Of a stretch of 64,000 nt of DNA, positions 25,901 through 37,935 are shown piece by piece. The position numbers and the translations under genes are program-made. This DNA is from Zonotrichia leucophrys gambelii (taxonomy: Eukaryota; Chordata; Aves; Passeriformes; Passerellidae), in assembly GCF_028769735.1 (NCBI RefSeq), contig NC_088171.1:92736912-92800911 (forward strand), in the 5' to 3' direction. How positions within the stretch are numbered: position 1 is the stretch's first letter; each line of letters opens with the position of its first letter. Below the pieces are notes generated by a model, which searched no databases, was not told the origin of the DNA, and saw only the letters and a program-made list of their open reading frames with translations.

Positions 25901-27241
25901 ATTACCCAGGTATAGAAAACAGACTGAGAACGTGGAATGTCCTGATCTCATCAAACGCAAAAATCTCACCCAAATATGGTGGAGCAACCATCTCTAAAGC
26001 ACATCCTAATCTCAGCAGAATGGAAAAAAAAAAATGGAACCTCTTAAGTACAAAAATCTGCTGGTGCAGTTCCTGTCTTTGAAACAAGCAGTGAGCCAAC
26101 TTGCTACCAGCATGTCTGTTCTCACTGAAGAAACACAAATTGGGTCTACAGAGAACTTGAAGGAGCCCATAGCAGCCCTCAGCACTAACATTAAATGATC
26201 CTTACACTAAGGCACTGTAGCAGGAAAATAAGAAAGAACTCTACCTGTAACACAGCTGCCTGCAGTGGGATCAGAATAATCAGCTCATTGCACTCACAAT
26301 GGCATTTGCAAGAATATGTTAATATTCAGAAATGGAATTCTTACCCGCTAGATCAACCATGAGCTGCCTTAAGACAACAGATTAACACAGACCCTAAGGG
26401 AGCCCAGTTGTGATTCAGGCCACTGTTGTGCAAGAGAGAAAAGAGCTCCTTTAAAGATGTGAAAATAAGAGATAAGGCACAGCTGAAACAGAGAACTCAA
26501 AACAGGCAGGATGAAGAACATTGTGAAGAACACAATGATGCTGGTCACCTAGAACTGGCTTTAAAAAAGCATTTATTGAAGTATACAGACAGCATTGGTA
26601 TTGTAGCTATGTTATAAGATATACAGTCATTTTAAGAAAACAGTTTTAATGAGTATCATCGTGGTGAACTGGATAGAGACACAGATTCAGAGACCTTTCT
26701 AGGCAGCAGAACCACTTGTGGAAGCAATATTTTTTGAAAGAGTATAAGAAAGCAACCAGGTAATAAAAGCACAGCAAAATTTCAAATGAATTATTAAAAC
26801 ATAAGAAGATGTAAATTAAGTCTAAGTTATTTCTATGTCAGGAATTCTGAAAAAAATACAATTGATCCAAAGTAGTATTTTACTATGTGCAGGAACTTTT
26901 TACCTCACAAGATCCCATCTGATTTTTACAGTTTTATATATGCTTAAGAGTTACACAGAGTTTTTAGCTAGAAAATATGAAGGTAATACAGAAAAACAAG
27001 TGGCTTAAATATTTTTGGTTTGTCAACTGCTTGAGAAGAGATGGAAATGCATGATTTTGCAAGATATGTGGTGATACAGCTCAAGAGACTACTGCGGTCA
27101 CAATGAAAAATTTGGATTCCCAGGAAAAGTACTAAACTTTGTCTTTGCAGTTTGTAACGAGGGAATAGGATCTCTGCCTAATTTGTTATAAAGTGATGCT
27201 AATTCAAAGTCTACAATTGACCAAAAGGAAGTTGTAATGAA
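22918..27241. other. Intergenic, no gene recognised
   Basis: No gene or repeat family recognised. A GC-richer stretch at 25690-25800 carries overlapping open frames on both strands (largest 98 codons, minus, 25691-25987) without family motifs. Confidence 0.6.
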
Positions 27242-27546
27242 GAGGTCATTGGCCTCTTCTCTGAAGTAACAAGGGATGGGGCAAGAGATAATTTCCTCAG
27301 GTTGCACCAGGAGAGATTTAGAATGGATATTATGAAAGCTTTATTCACTGGGATAATTCACTGGAAGGGTTGTTGGACATTGGAACAGGCTGTCCAGGGA
27401 AGCGGTGGTGGGGTCACCATGCCTGGAAGTATTGAAAGGTGTGGGTGAGGCACTGGGACACGCGGTTTAGTTGTGGACTTGGCAGTGCTGGATGAACAGC
27501 TGGCCTTCATGACCTTAACAGCCTTAAATGAGTCTATGATTCTGTG
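27242..27546 (+). mobile_element. CR1 LINE 3' end fragment
   Basis: The order of blocks is that of avian CR1: AGAGGTCATTGGCCTCTTCT, GTAACAAGGGATGG, TTGCACCAGGAGAGATTTAG, GAACAGGCTGTCCAGGGAAG, TCACCATGCCTGGAAGTATT, GTGGACTTGGCAGTGCTGG and the terminal TCTATGATTCTGTG. Divergence is moderate, and the complete tail is present. About 300 bases survive, so this is a typical 5'-truncated copy. Confidence 0.95.
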
Positions 27547-30500
27547 CCACAATAAGGTAGGAAGTAATTATTATAATCATTGTTATGATGGGAAGAGGAA
27601 AAGTGTTATGATACTTGCAAAAATCTCTCCTTGTTTTAGGTGACCTTTATTGACTTCTAATTTGTGCTGATACATAGGTCAATTTACCATTCATTAGATG
27701 AAAAACAGGTTATAAATGACTGTTTAAAAGCTGTGCTTGAAGTGGCAAGAAACTCCAAATAAATCTAAAACTATGAGTGGATGCTGAGCAAGCTTGCTTA
27801 GTAATAATCTGATAATACCAAGAAATCAAACAGTGTAATACTTGGAAACATTTCTTGCTAATAGTGCCTTGTGAATGATGTGCAGCAGAAGCATGATTTT
27901 CTATTTCTCTAATGAGCATATTTAGGCACCAACAACCACTGGGGAGAAGCAATGCTGCATGTCTGTTTCTTGGTCTACACATTTTTTATCAGGTTTTATG
28001 ATGAGCACATACAATAAGGATGAGAAACTCCTGGTGTTGAGACACTTTTTGGTGAGGAAGGACAGCTGGTATATAAAAGGAAATCTTTGATAAAGATTTC
28101 AGGAGGGTTAATGAAGATTAAGTAGTGATATCTGATAATTTATGTGGGCTGAAGCGCTGTGGTGTTAGAATAAAAGCTGATTGAATATTTCATGGTAGGC
28201 TTTTTATGTATTTTTAAGTGTGTGGCTCACCACAGTAAAAAAAAATAACACAGAGAGAACCAAGCCTGAGAGGTTTCATGAGAAATACCTGCAGCAGGAA
28301 GAATGTGACTGTGGTAAGTTGTTAGAGTGGTCCAGGATACCTAGCACCCTTTCTGCTTCACTGTCAGCCCTGATTATTATTCTTTTTAAGTATGTGATAT
28401 GGAGAATTTAATAACATTTCTGCTCCTAGATGCAGACCCAACTAAAGGAAGAAGATGACAGTGGTTATATCCAGCTAAGGAAAATCTGTGAACTATGCTG
28501 CCTGCAGGTATGGCTAGTATCTGCACACTTAAACTGCTCTTCAATTTTCACTGAATTTGCTGTTTTGCAAAGCAAGTTCCTAGAATATACTTGTCATGAA
28601 TAGATGTGGAATACAGACCCCACAGGGTCATACAAGGTAAAGTGAATGGAGTTGTCTCTCTTAGATATTTGCAGGATTTTATTTCTTTTGCTGTAATTTA
28701 TTTTTGTTTTTCTCTCTCTTTCTGGGCCTTGAACTTCACTTACTCTGTATGGAGGTTAGAACTTCTTGATAAATCCAATTAATTAGCGAGCAGTTGGCAT
28801 CTACAGAACACACACTACATCTTTACATAAAACTTCTTCTGAAATAGTTGTTGTTGGACATGTAACTACAGTCAGTGTTTGAACATGAATTTTTTGGTAG
28901 GACCATTGCGCACAAACAGATGTATTAGAATTACATTTCCATGAATTTTTGACTTTTTAAAAATTAAAAAATATCCAATGGATTAGAACCAATTCCAGAT
29001 TTCAGTCTATCTGAACCAACAAAACCATCAGATTTCTGAATTATTGCAAACTAGTAAATTGACTGTAAACTCTTGGTGCTTTTTGTGATATGATTCCAGA
29101 TTAATCTGAGGGAAGAGACTCTGGAAAAAAGGACTCACATGATTTGGGATTTGGGATGACAAGTGGTCCAAGAATGTTTGCTGTAGATACACGGACATGC
29201 ACTTCTTGAGTACAGTGGAACATGGATAACATGGATACAGTTCAGCTTAGAATTCAACAGTAAGGAAGCATTTGAAGCCAATGAGTTTGTACATGGAACA
29301 AAGGAGGAACCAGTAAAGTCCATGTGAGAGGATCTTTCATACCCAGTCTAGTGCACTAACAAGGAATATATATATTTTTATTACTTAAAAGAGCTATTTG
29401 TCGGGAAAATATTTCTTGATTTCTTTTGATCTCAGAAGATATCACCTGAAGTTAATGATCTACTAATTTTTTACTGAAAAGACAAAAAAAAAAATCTTTA
29501 ACTGTTAATGTATGCTGTTATATTTACTATATATGTACTATTACATTTAAACAATATTTCAATCTCTATTTTCCCTGGTGGCATATTTTCATACATCTGG
29601 TATTAATACACTTGTGTGAGAATTTTCTTAAAGATTCTAAAAAATTCTATTCCCTATGGTTGACCCCTATATTGTGGATAAAATAAGCTCTGCATCATTT
29701 ACCAGACACACAGAGTAACTGCAATTCATGGGATTCAGAGTTCATCTTATTTGAACATTGCTTGCTAGCACTAGGCTTCATATTGCTTCTTCAATACCCA
29801 GTAAAAAAATAAGAAGGCAAATTCTATGATGTTCCACTCTTTACAGCACATCAAATTTCCTTGGTGTTTGAAGTTCTGTAAAGCCATCTGTTAGACAAAG
29901 GAAAAGGGGAAATAAGAAAGCCATGTATATAGAGTCAGGGTTCAGGGCAAACTTTAGATCATCTTTTCACAGGCAAAAATGGTACCTATAACTCAAAGGA
30001 ACTACATCAGAATAATTAAGATCAGAGGATGACCCTTCAGGACACATCCTGCTGACTCTGTCTCTGACATTTTGTATGGCTCTGTAGCAAAAATGGGACA
30101 GGGAGAAACTCCCAAGGGGTTACACAGAGATCCTCATGACAGGAAGGATATGTGGGTGCCATTAAACTGATGCATCAGCTCTGTCTCTGCATTTCCACCC
30201 AAGGGATGTCTGAGCTTGGCTGGGATCAGTGCTAAGTGCTGGGTAGCATGATAGGAATTGCTGTGTGAGAGAAAGCCCTATAAAAGAACAAATAAATTAT
30301 GAGTATAGCCTAGTCATGTAAAAGACTCCCAGACACATGTGGAACCTGGAGGTTTGTATCATTTTCTGTAACCTCTGGCTGCAAATGGCAGAGATCTTTC
30401 CATGGGAAGCAAAATATGGCCCCTCTGAAATAAGGGATGAGTGTTATCACACAGGACTTTTTTCCTGGTATGGGGTCTGATCAGGCTTCCAGCATTTGCC

Positions 30501-32689
30501 CAAAGTTTCAGGACTGGTGCTACTTGTCCCCTTTTGGAGGGAAAAGAGGGAAAGAAAGAAAAAGAATTATATGGTTGCTTCAAAAGCTTTTGCGGACTTG
30601 AGAATCACTTAATTCAGCTCTTTGTTGACTCTTGCTAAGGAAACAGATCAACAGGGCTTTCACCAGGATAATTTAGGGGGGAGTTACATGTGGGAAGCTG
30701 AACAGCAGTTTCAAAATTGTTCTGGTTCTGCAGTGAAATAGCCATGGAAGCTGATTTTCAATTTATTGGAACAAAGATTTGTTTTCTGGGTATGCATAGA
30801 AAAACGAAAACATCCCTTTCTTTTCTCAAAATCTAGATCTCATTTTGATAAAGGTATTAATAAAGAAGGCCAGGAAAGACCAGAGCTGTAAAGAAAAAGC
30901 TTCATTATCACCACGATTTCTCTGCAATGCTCACATTGATGCCACTACTTGGAGAGAAGTTTTTGGACCTCAAAATATACACTGGAACATTTCATTGGCC
31001 AAAATGGAGGATGTTGGTTATCCCACACTGCAACATGTGTGTGTTGCTCAGTCACCAATTTTTGCTGCCAAGGAGGTTAACACCTCTGGGTAGAATGTGG
31101 ATCTTCACTCCAGTGAAAGTCGTGTAGCTGAAGCATCTTGAAAATGCTCTTTGTTACCAAAATACTATTCATTTTTGTGTCTGAATCTTGCATATCCCTG
31201 TAGGTGAGTACAGATTATAACTAGCCCAGGTATATCCTGTAATTCAGTGAGGCTTGGTCACTTTGAAGTTATATCACCCTCAAGTAGAGTATGGCCAGAT
31301 TTCCTTTGATTTCAAACAGCTGTAATTTTTTTCCATACCTATTAACACTGATGGTGTGCAGTAAGTCTCAGGAGATTCCTGGAAGCTGGCAAATCTTTTC
31401 TATGCCAGTAACATGAACCAAGAGATGTCTAGTGTTGCTAAGTGGAGTGAAACACTTTTTACTGCTTTCTTTGTACAGAGAATAAATAAAAATATTTGTT
31501 AAACCTAGGTTGTTTTAACTCAAAAGATATCAACTTGATGCTTTCCAAACAAAAATTATTTTTTTATTCAAAAAATTCAATCTTAGAAGGTAATTACATT
31601 TAATAGTGAACTAGATGAAAAATTACAAAAATATTAAATAAACCCACAACAAACAAAAACCACACCCAAGCTAAACAATTTCATTTGATCAGAAATGGAA
31701 CAGCTTTCACTCTTTTATTTTACTGTGGAAAAAAATAGCCAATGGCTGATTGTCAAATAGCATAAGTCAGATGTTTGTGCTGCCCTAGTTATAACCACCT
31801 TTTAGTTCTGTGACAACTGAAGACAATTTGCATGTTTAAAGTTCTTTTTCTTACAGCCCATCTTTACTGAAAAAATAAATACTATTCATGACCTCAGATT
31901 GTGTAATATTTTAATAATGGAAAAGACGCTTAATTGCAAGTACTAAAGTTTGAAACTGTGAATAAAGTGGTATTTCTTCCCAGTGGCACACGGTTGCTGG
32001 TTTGCTGTGGAAGGCTGTGTGCATCCATGAAAGTGATTAATGCTCAGTCCTGGCTGCAAAGGGATATGACATTCTTTGACATTTTCTATCTTACATCATG
32101 CTGTGTTTGCCCATTTTCATAAGCAAATCTTTGCAAAGAGAGAACTACCTGTATCTGCTTTCCCCATCTAACACAACTTTGCAGAACTTCACGTGATAAA
32201 ACTAGTTTTCTCTACCACTAGTTTGAAGAGTAGCAGCAGAAATTGGTGTTAGTGTTGTAATTCTCAGTGCTAACTTGCTGACCTTGCTTTCTGTAAAATT
32301 GCTGAAGCGCTACCTAAATTTTAAATACTTGAATTTTACTCACAATATCCTTAGAGTATTGATCTATTTTTCAGTATGAATATTTTCATTAATTCAAACT
32401 TAAATGAAAAAAAAAAGAAATAAATTTCCCTCCCCCTTTTCTAAGGAGCACTTAAGGAAATGTGTTTAGAAATGCCACACTGAAAGTTCTCACCCTTTTA
32501 ATTGCACACTGTCCAGTCCTGCTCTTTGTGGTTCCTGGAGCATCCAGTCGAGATCTGGGCCCTGCTCCTGCAAGCACTAACTGTACATAATCAGAAGCAA
32601 TCCTGTTTCCAAGACCTTCAAGGCAAATGAAGCAAGACAGGAAAAATAAGCACCAGTGTTCCTGCTTTTTCCAGCTGGGCACTAAGGGA
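27547..32689. other. Intergenic; one exon-like segment
   Basis: No gene recognised. A 78-base segment at 28430-28507 is flanked by a possible splice acceptor and donor and is open in one frame (treated under findings). Several short AT microsatellites occur (for example near 29370). No known repeat family is visible. Confidence 0.55.
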
Positions 32690-32785
32690 CTGAGTGATTA
32701 GGATACTTGCCCAGTGTCAGTAAAGTTTATTGCAGTAACAGGAATTGAACATATGTCTTCATTTTCCCAGGCTCCTGCTTTAAAT
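32690..32785 (-). mobile_element. Possible MIR-like ancient SINE fragment
   Basis: The plus strand reads ATACTTGCCCAGTGTCA, then about 20 bases later GCAGTAACAGGAATTGAACATATGTCTTC and CAGGCTCCTGCTTTAAA in diverged form. This matches the order of the reverse complement of the MIR/CORE-SINE body: ACTTGCCC.AGGTCA, GGCAGAGC.GGGATT.GAAC..AGGTCT, then CTCC.AA.... It would therefore be on the minus strand. Similarity is weak and recognised only by eye. If right, it is a pre-avian relic. Confidence 0.45.
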
Positions 32786-34871
32786 AGAGACTCTCTTTCC
32801 TTCTGTGAAACCTTATTCTGTCTGAAATGCTGTATTCAAAATTCATAATGGTTGAACCTGAATATTTGAACATATGTTTTTCAAATTTGTTATATTTTTG
32901 CAAACTTCAAAAAAATTTGCCTGCTAACATTGTGTCTTCAAAGGCCATTAAATAGTCTGGGCCTAGATGTCAGGCCACAGTTTCAAAAACTTTTGCCAGC
33001 ACAAATATCTTTCTTATGCAAACAAATCAATATTTATGTGCCCTAGCTGGACATTTGCATGAACAAATATGAGTTTTGCCTGGGCAAATACTGATGCGTG
33101 AAGCCTCCACTGGCATGTCTCAGGATGGAGTTTTAACTAAACATGTTTTCTAGCAATAAGTAAAGTGTCCATTTTGAATGTGTAGATTTTTATTGCATAA
33201 GGAGAATGGTGAACTTCATATTAGTAAAATTTTGAGAAATAAATGCTAATGGGGCAGAGGAGAAATGTTTGATTCAACATTTTCTATTAGCTTGTGAAGT
33301 TTAGTAAGTTTTCGTCTTACAAAGCTATTTTCTCCTTTTGCAGTGTACTCTAAAATTTACAATAATTTCTAGATGCAAGCTCTCCTACACAAATCATTAA
33401 TTCAATGTCTATTTAACTTCTTGGTTTTGAATTACATGCTTTGATTCAGGGCAATAAATCAACAGCTTTTGAGGGGACAGGGAAGAGAGAAAAATCCAGT
33501 GATTTCAATTTTCACAGAAGGGCTTTTTGTGTTCTTTTGCTTAGGATTTATCTTGGGTCATCCTTGTTGGCTGTAACTGCCCACCAACATCAAATAAGAT
33601 CCTAACTTGAGAACTGGAGACTGTCCAAAGTTTATGGAATTTAAATAAATTTAAATAAATATCATCTCACCTGCAGTGCAAGTTCAGACTGGGAGGTCTT
33701 GAGGGAGTCTGTTTCCTTCGCTCCTTCTAGTGCCCTGGAATTCCATCCAGAAAAAGAAGTAGGTGCCCAAATGTAAAATTGCAATCCAAAAAACCTCTGC
33801 TTACTTGCTACCAAATCATAGAAGTATCTAAACTTCACACAGAAATAAATCACATTGCTGTAGCATGATTTATTTTTTTCCTCAGACATTCTTAACCTTC
33901 AGAGGTTTCAGTTCAAAGAAGCCTACAAGCTACTTGCTAGGTAGAGACCATGCCATGGTGTATTGAATCCATGTCTTCCCAGCATTAGTACACAGGGAAT
34001 CAGGAGATGCAATGGACCTGTCAGCAATAACAGGTACAGGGGGTTGTCAGGCAGGTTTTTTATTCACCATGTAGAGCTGGTAACATCAACTTACATTGTT
34101 CATACAAAATGTAACTATAGGAATGAGATGAACCTATTGCTGTTGACTTATCTGCATTCTCATCTGGCTAACTACTTTATACGGAGAGGAAACTCCCCTT
34201 AGGAGCCATCAGTTTTCCTCCTAACACCCTCCTTTTCACTGTTTAACTGAATGCCCTTCATTTTGTTTAGTTTTGCTTAGGAGATTTCTCTTCTGATCAG
34301 ATGGTTTCCATGTCGAAATCGACTGTAAACAAATGGCAAATTACACTACATGTATAACTTATTTATCAAAAGTGTCATCTTTTTCCTATACTGCAGTCCT
34401 TCTACCCTGCATCACAGGGGCTTGTGAGACAAATGAAGCTTGAGGAAAAATTAGGAGAAACCTATGGTTATATCTATCACAATTCTGTATCATGTTAAAT
34501 GTAGCTTCTGAATAAAAGACCATTTAAAATGGAATTCATGCTCATCTGAGGATGATGTTTCCAAGCCTGAACTTTAAATGTGAAACATACCTTCCATTTT
34601 CACCAGACTTGGCTTTTTTTGTAATGTCAAGATGCTCTGTTGTATGTTCTCCAACCTGACCATGATGATTTCATCCTGCTTCTTTGAGTCTGCCCATAGA
34701 TGTGGTTTTAACTCCAGCAGCAGGCAAAACACAGTATCACAAGTTTTGGCAGGAAGGAGAGGCACCTGAACCTGGCAAGTGGAGCATGTTTTATGCTGAC
34801 ACCTTCAGACAAGAGAGTCCAGACCGCCAGAGAAGCCCCCAGTGGCATGGAAGGCCCAAGGCCAAGCAAGC
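32786..34871. other. Intergenic, no gene recognised
   Basis: AT-rich apart from the last 150 bases, which are GC-richer and lead into the DR5 motif. A short tandem of AATTTAAATAA sits near 33638. No gene recognised. Confidence 0.6.
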
Positions 34872-34893
34872 AGGTCAGGTCAGCAGCAGGTCA
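34872..34893 (+). promoter_or_regulatory. DR5-type nuclear-receptor motif (RARE-like)
   Basis: Two perfect AGGTCA half-sites at 34877-34882 and 34888-34893 in direct orientation are separated by the five bases GCAGC. This is the DR5 arrangement bound by RAR/RXR heterodimers. A third AGGTCA (34872-34877) overlaps the first by one base. The motif lies in a GC-richer patch (about 34720-35110) without a recognisable gene. What I see is the motif; occupancy and function are unknown, and such sites also occur by chance or inside repeats. Confidence 0.4.
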
Positions 34894-36277
34894 GCGAGTC
34901 AATGATGGGATCACTCTGCTCTTGGATGCACCTGCAAGGGTTGGACACAGCCCTTTGTGGGTCAAAGTGTGAGGCAGGTCCATGATCAAGCCAGAGAATC
35001 AACTCAGGGCATGAGGATTAAGGCGCAAACCACCAGGATACCCTGGCCTGGACTGGACACAGCTACAATGCAGCCACCCTGACCAAAGCTGAGACCAAAA
35101 CTGTCTGCTAGGGCATGAAGAAAAAAAAATAAATTATTATGCACAAAGAAACTGGCATTATTTACATAAAAGTTCATTCATAGCTCCTGCTAAAAAAAGT
35201 TCTTGTTATTTCTCATGAAAATTCCAAAGTGTTCACAAAGGAAGCCCCCATTTAAACAGAAAGCAATTGGCTTTTAAGACCGATCACTTCTTGCACTTTT
35301 TTCCTTAAATGTGAACACAACTTATGAATTTGTACTTTCACATTAGAACCCAAATTTGTATGCTAGATATTAATAAATAATTTGCATTGTTTTTAGTTAT
35401 TAGCTCTGCTTCAAGCATGTAAGGGATTTTATGAATCAATCCTTCACACATTTCATGGCCCCACCCAACCCCTCAAATAAATTATCATAGATAAGGCCCA
35501 AAGAAATGGCCATCAGATCTTATGAAAACTCTGTGTTTACTTCTGACAAAAACTGGCAAACTTCTGATACACTGTCTTCCTATAATCATTGTTCATGGAC
35601 TGGTGCTAACCCAGAAGGTCCATGTCCTATATTGATGAAGATAATTAATTAGATTAGGTATCTTTCATGAATTTCAGACTATTTTTTCAGCTCAGTTCTC
35701 CAGTTTGTAGACATCCAGCACTCTTTTGTGCCATTGAATAATTAATGTAAGCATCCTATAATCAGTTTCTTCATATAAGCTGCTAATGAAAATACCAAAC
35801 ACTTTTAAACCCAGAAGAGCCTTTCATGGATCTCCATTCAATGCTGTCTCCGTGTTGATGGTGAGCCATTATTAACTACTCTGCGGGCAAACTGTGCTGT
35901 CTGTGTCTACACACATGATTTGACTTGGAGAAGCAGTCTCTTTGTCCTGCTGATTTGTGTTGATTTAGTTTTATGGAGGTTTTGGATTGTGTCACCTAGA
36001 CTCCCTTAAGATGAAGCTAAATCTGGATTTTGACTCCAGACATATAAAGAAATCTCTTCAAATCTGTGCAGAGACTGGTGGAGTGCAAACTAATGATTTG
36101 TTCTTTTGGTGTCTTTGAACACAGGCCTCTAGTTGTGTCTACTCCTGTTGTGTCAAATTGTGTATTGTGTATGCATGTTTTCCATGCTTGTTTATCAGAC
36201 TGTCATCAAAGAGAAATTTGAGAGTTTACCATTAAAGTAAAAAACACAGTTTGGCATGATTCTCATTCCATACAGTG

Positions 36278-36321
36278 TGTGCTACAGTGGCTCCACAGTC
36301 ACTGTGCTACAGTGACTCCAC
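36278..36321. repeat. 19-base tandem duplication with an 8-bp hairpin
   Basis: TGTGCTACAGTGGCTCCAC at 36278-36296 is repeated with one change at 36303-36321. The junction forms AGTCACTG / CAGTGACT arms (36297-36304 and 36310-36317) around a five-base loop. This looks like a local duplication; no function is indicated. Confidence 0.8.
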
Positions 36322-37851
36322 TCCCTTGCTTTAATTTTTTTTTTTAATGGACGAAAGCTCCTCTGTGATTTGTAACTGACTAAATATAATATATATAATA
36401 TAAATATAATAATATTATAAATCAATAAATAAATCTACAAATACTCAAACTGCCTCTTGATATGCATGGGAGCTACAAATCATCACATCAGTCAGAATTT
36501 TGTGAAGTAGCATTATAGTCTTTCTCTCTGAAATCTGCCAATTTGAGCACAGTTCTTGTCAAAACTGTTTTTTTTTTTCCCTAGTTCACTTTTATTTGTC
36601 CATTTTACAATCAAAGAATATGTTTAGTAAGACAGTTATTTTATCTGTATTGGTCCCTGCATTGGCTGTAGCTGTTGGAGTGTCTGCTGCCAGCTTTTTG
36701 TAGGAAATTGAGCTGGTCCTCTTGGTTGTTGCTAGTAAAATGAATTGTAGGATCTTCTAAGCAGCAGGACCCTCTGTAAAATTCTTTCATAAAATGTGTC
36801 TTTCCAGAGCAAAGTACCAAAGCATGCAACTGGGGGAAATGAATGAAAGAAAAGACACGTTTCCTGTCCCTCCTTCTAACTTCAATGAATCCTTCATGTT
36901 GGGAAGTATCACATTTCTTGAACCAGCAGAACTGGAATGCTGAAAGCTTGTGAGAGGAAGCTTTAGCTGAACACACACCAAGATGCTGGGCCCAGTCCTC
37001 TTCTACCATAAATGGATGGAGCCCCATCCATGAAAAGTGTGCCATTTGATACTATTTACACTTTTTCCATGGTACTACCAAGCCTCTTTTCCAGCTGCAA
37101 ACTTTTGCTTTGTTCTCTGACTCTGATTTTCTAAGAGTTGTATATTTGCTTAGTAATATTTACTAAGGGATTCAGTGCCCAAAAAACTTTGATGCATTTA
37201 TCACACTCCCTGCTTTTGGCTCTAATTCTCCTCTAATGCTTTTAATCAATGTGAAATAATGTGTGATGGCAGTGGCAGTGTCTTTGGTGAAAGCTGCAGG
37301 AGAATCAGGCCACACATATTCTTGTTATTTATACACCCAGAAGTTTCTGCTCTGAGAGTGATTATAGGAGTGTCAGCACCAAAAGTGACTTTGGCAACAG
37401 GACTACTTCCCAAACAGACTTATCTTGCCTTGCCATCAAGAAGCCCTCCTCAGATATGCCCAAGCTTCCTTGGTTTTTGTTGGTTGTGTGGCCTACATGG
37501 CATGTCCTTTAGCTCAGCCTCGTGCTTCCTGTGTCTGGACTAAGTCAAACAGAAGGTCCATCCAGATGGTTTGTGTTCAAAGTGCTGGCACCAGAGAGAT
37601 ATGTGAATGCCCAGATCAGGCCACCGCTTCACACAGTAGCCACAATGGCAAATCATGGGATTCAGTAGGAACTGTAAAGATTTTGGGGAACAAAGGAGGG
37701 CCTGGGAGATTGGAGCCTTCCCTGCAGCAACCAATGAGTTGTGTGTAGTGCCTTTCAGAAGAGTGATTTTGATAAGAGGAATAGCTCAGGCTGTTGAAAG
37801 TGGTCTGCCTAGGCTTCTTCAAGGAGGAATTACTAATTTATCAGTTGATAT

Positions 37852-37935
37852 AAATACTGAATACATAATATAAATACATAAAAGAAATACTGAATACATT
37901 ATATAAATACATAATATAAATACATAAAATACTGG
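37852..37935. repeat. AT-rich tandem repeat, period about 33
   Basis: A unit beginning AAATACTGAATACAT and continuing AATATAAATACATAA is present about two and a half times, with an internal ATAAATACATA sub-repeat. Low-complexity minisatellite. Confidence 0.8.

Noticed and set aside
36641..37045. 134-codon minus-strand open frame as a gene
   Set aside because: No known motif, no splice context, and other overlapping frames on the same strand; length is within chance expectation for this much sequence.
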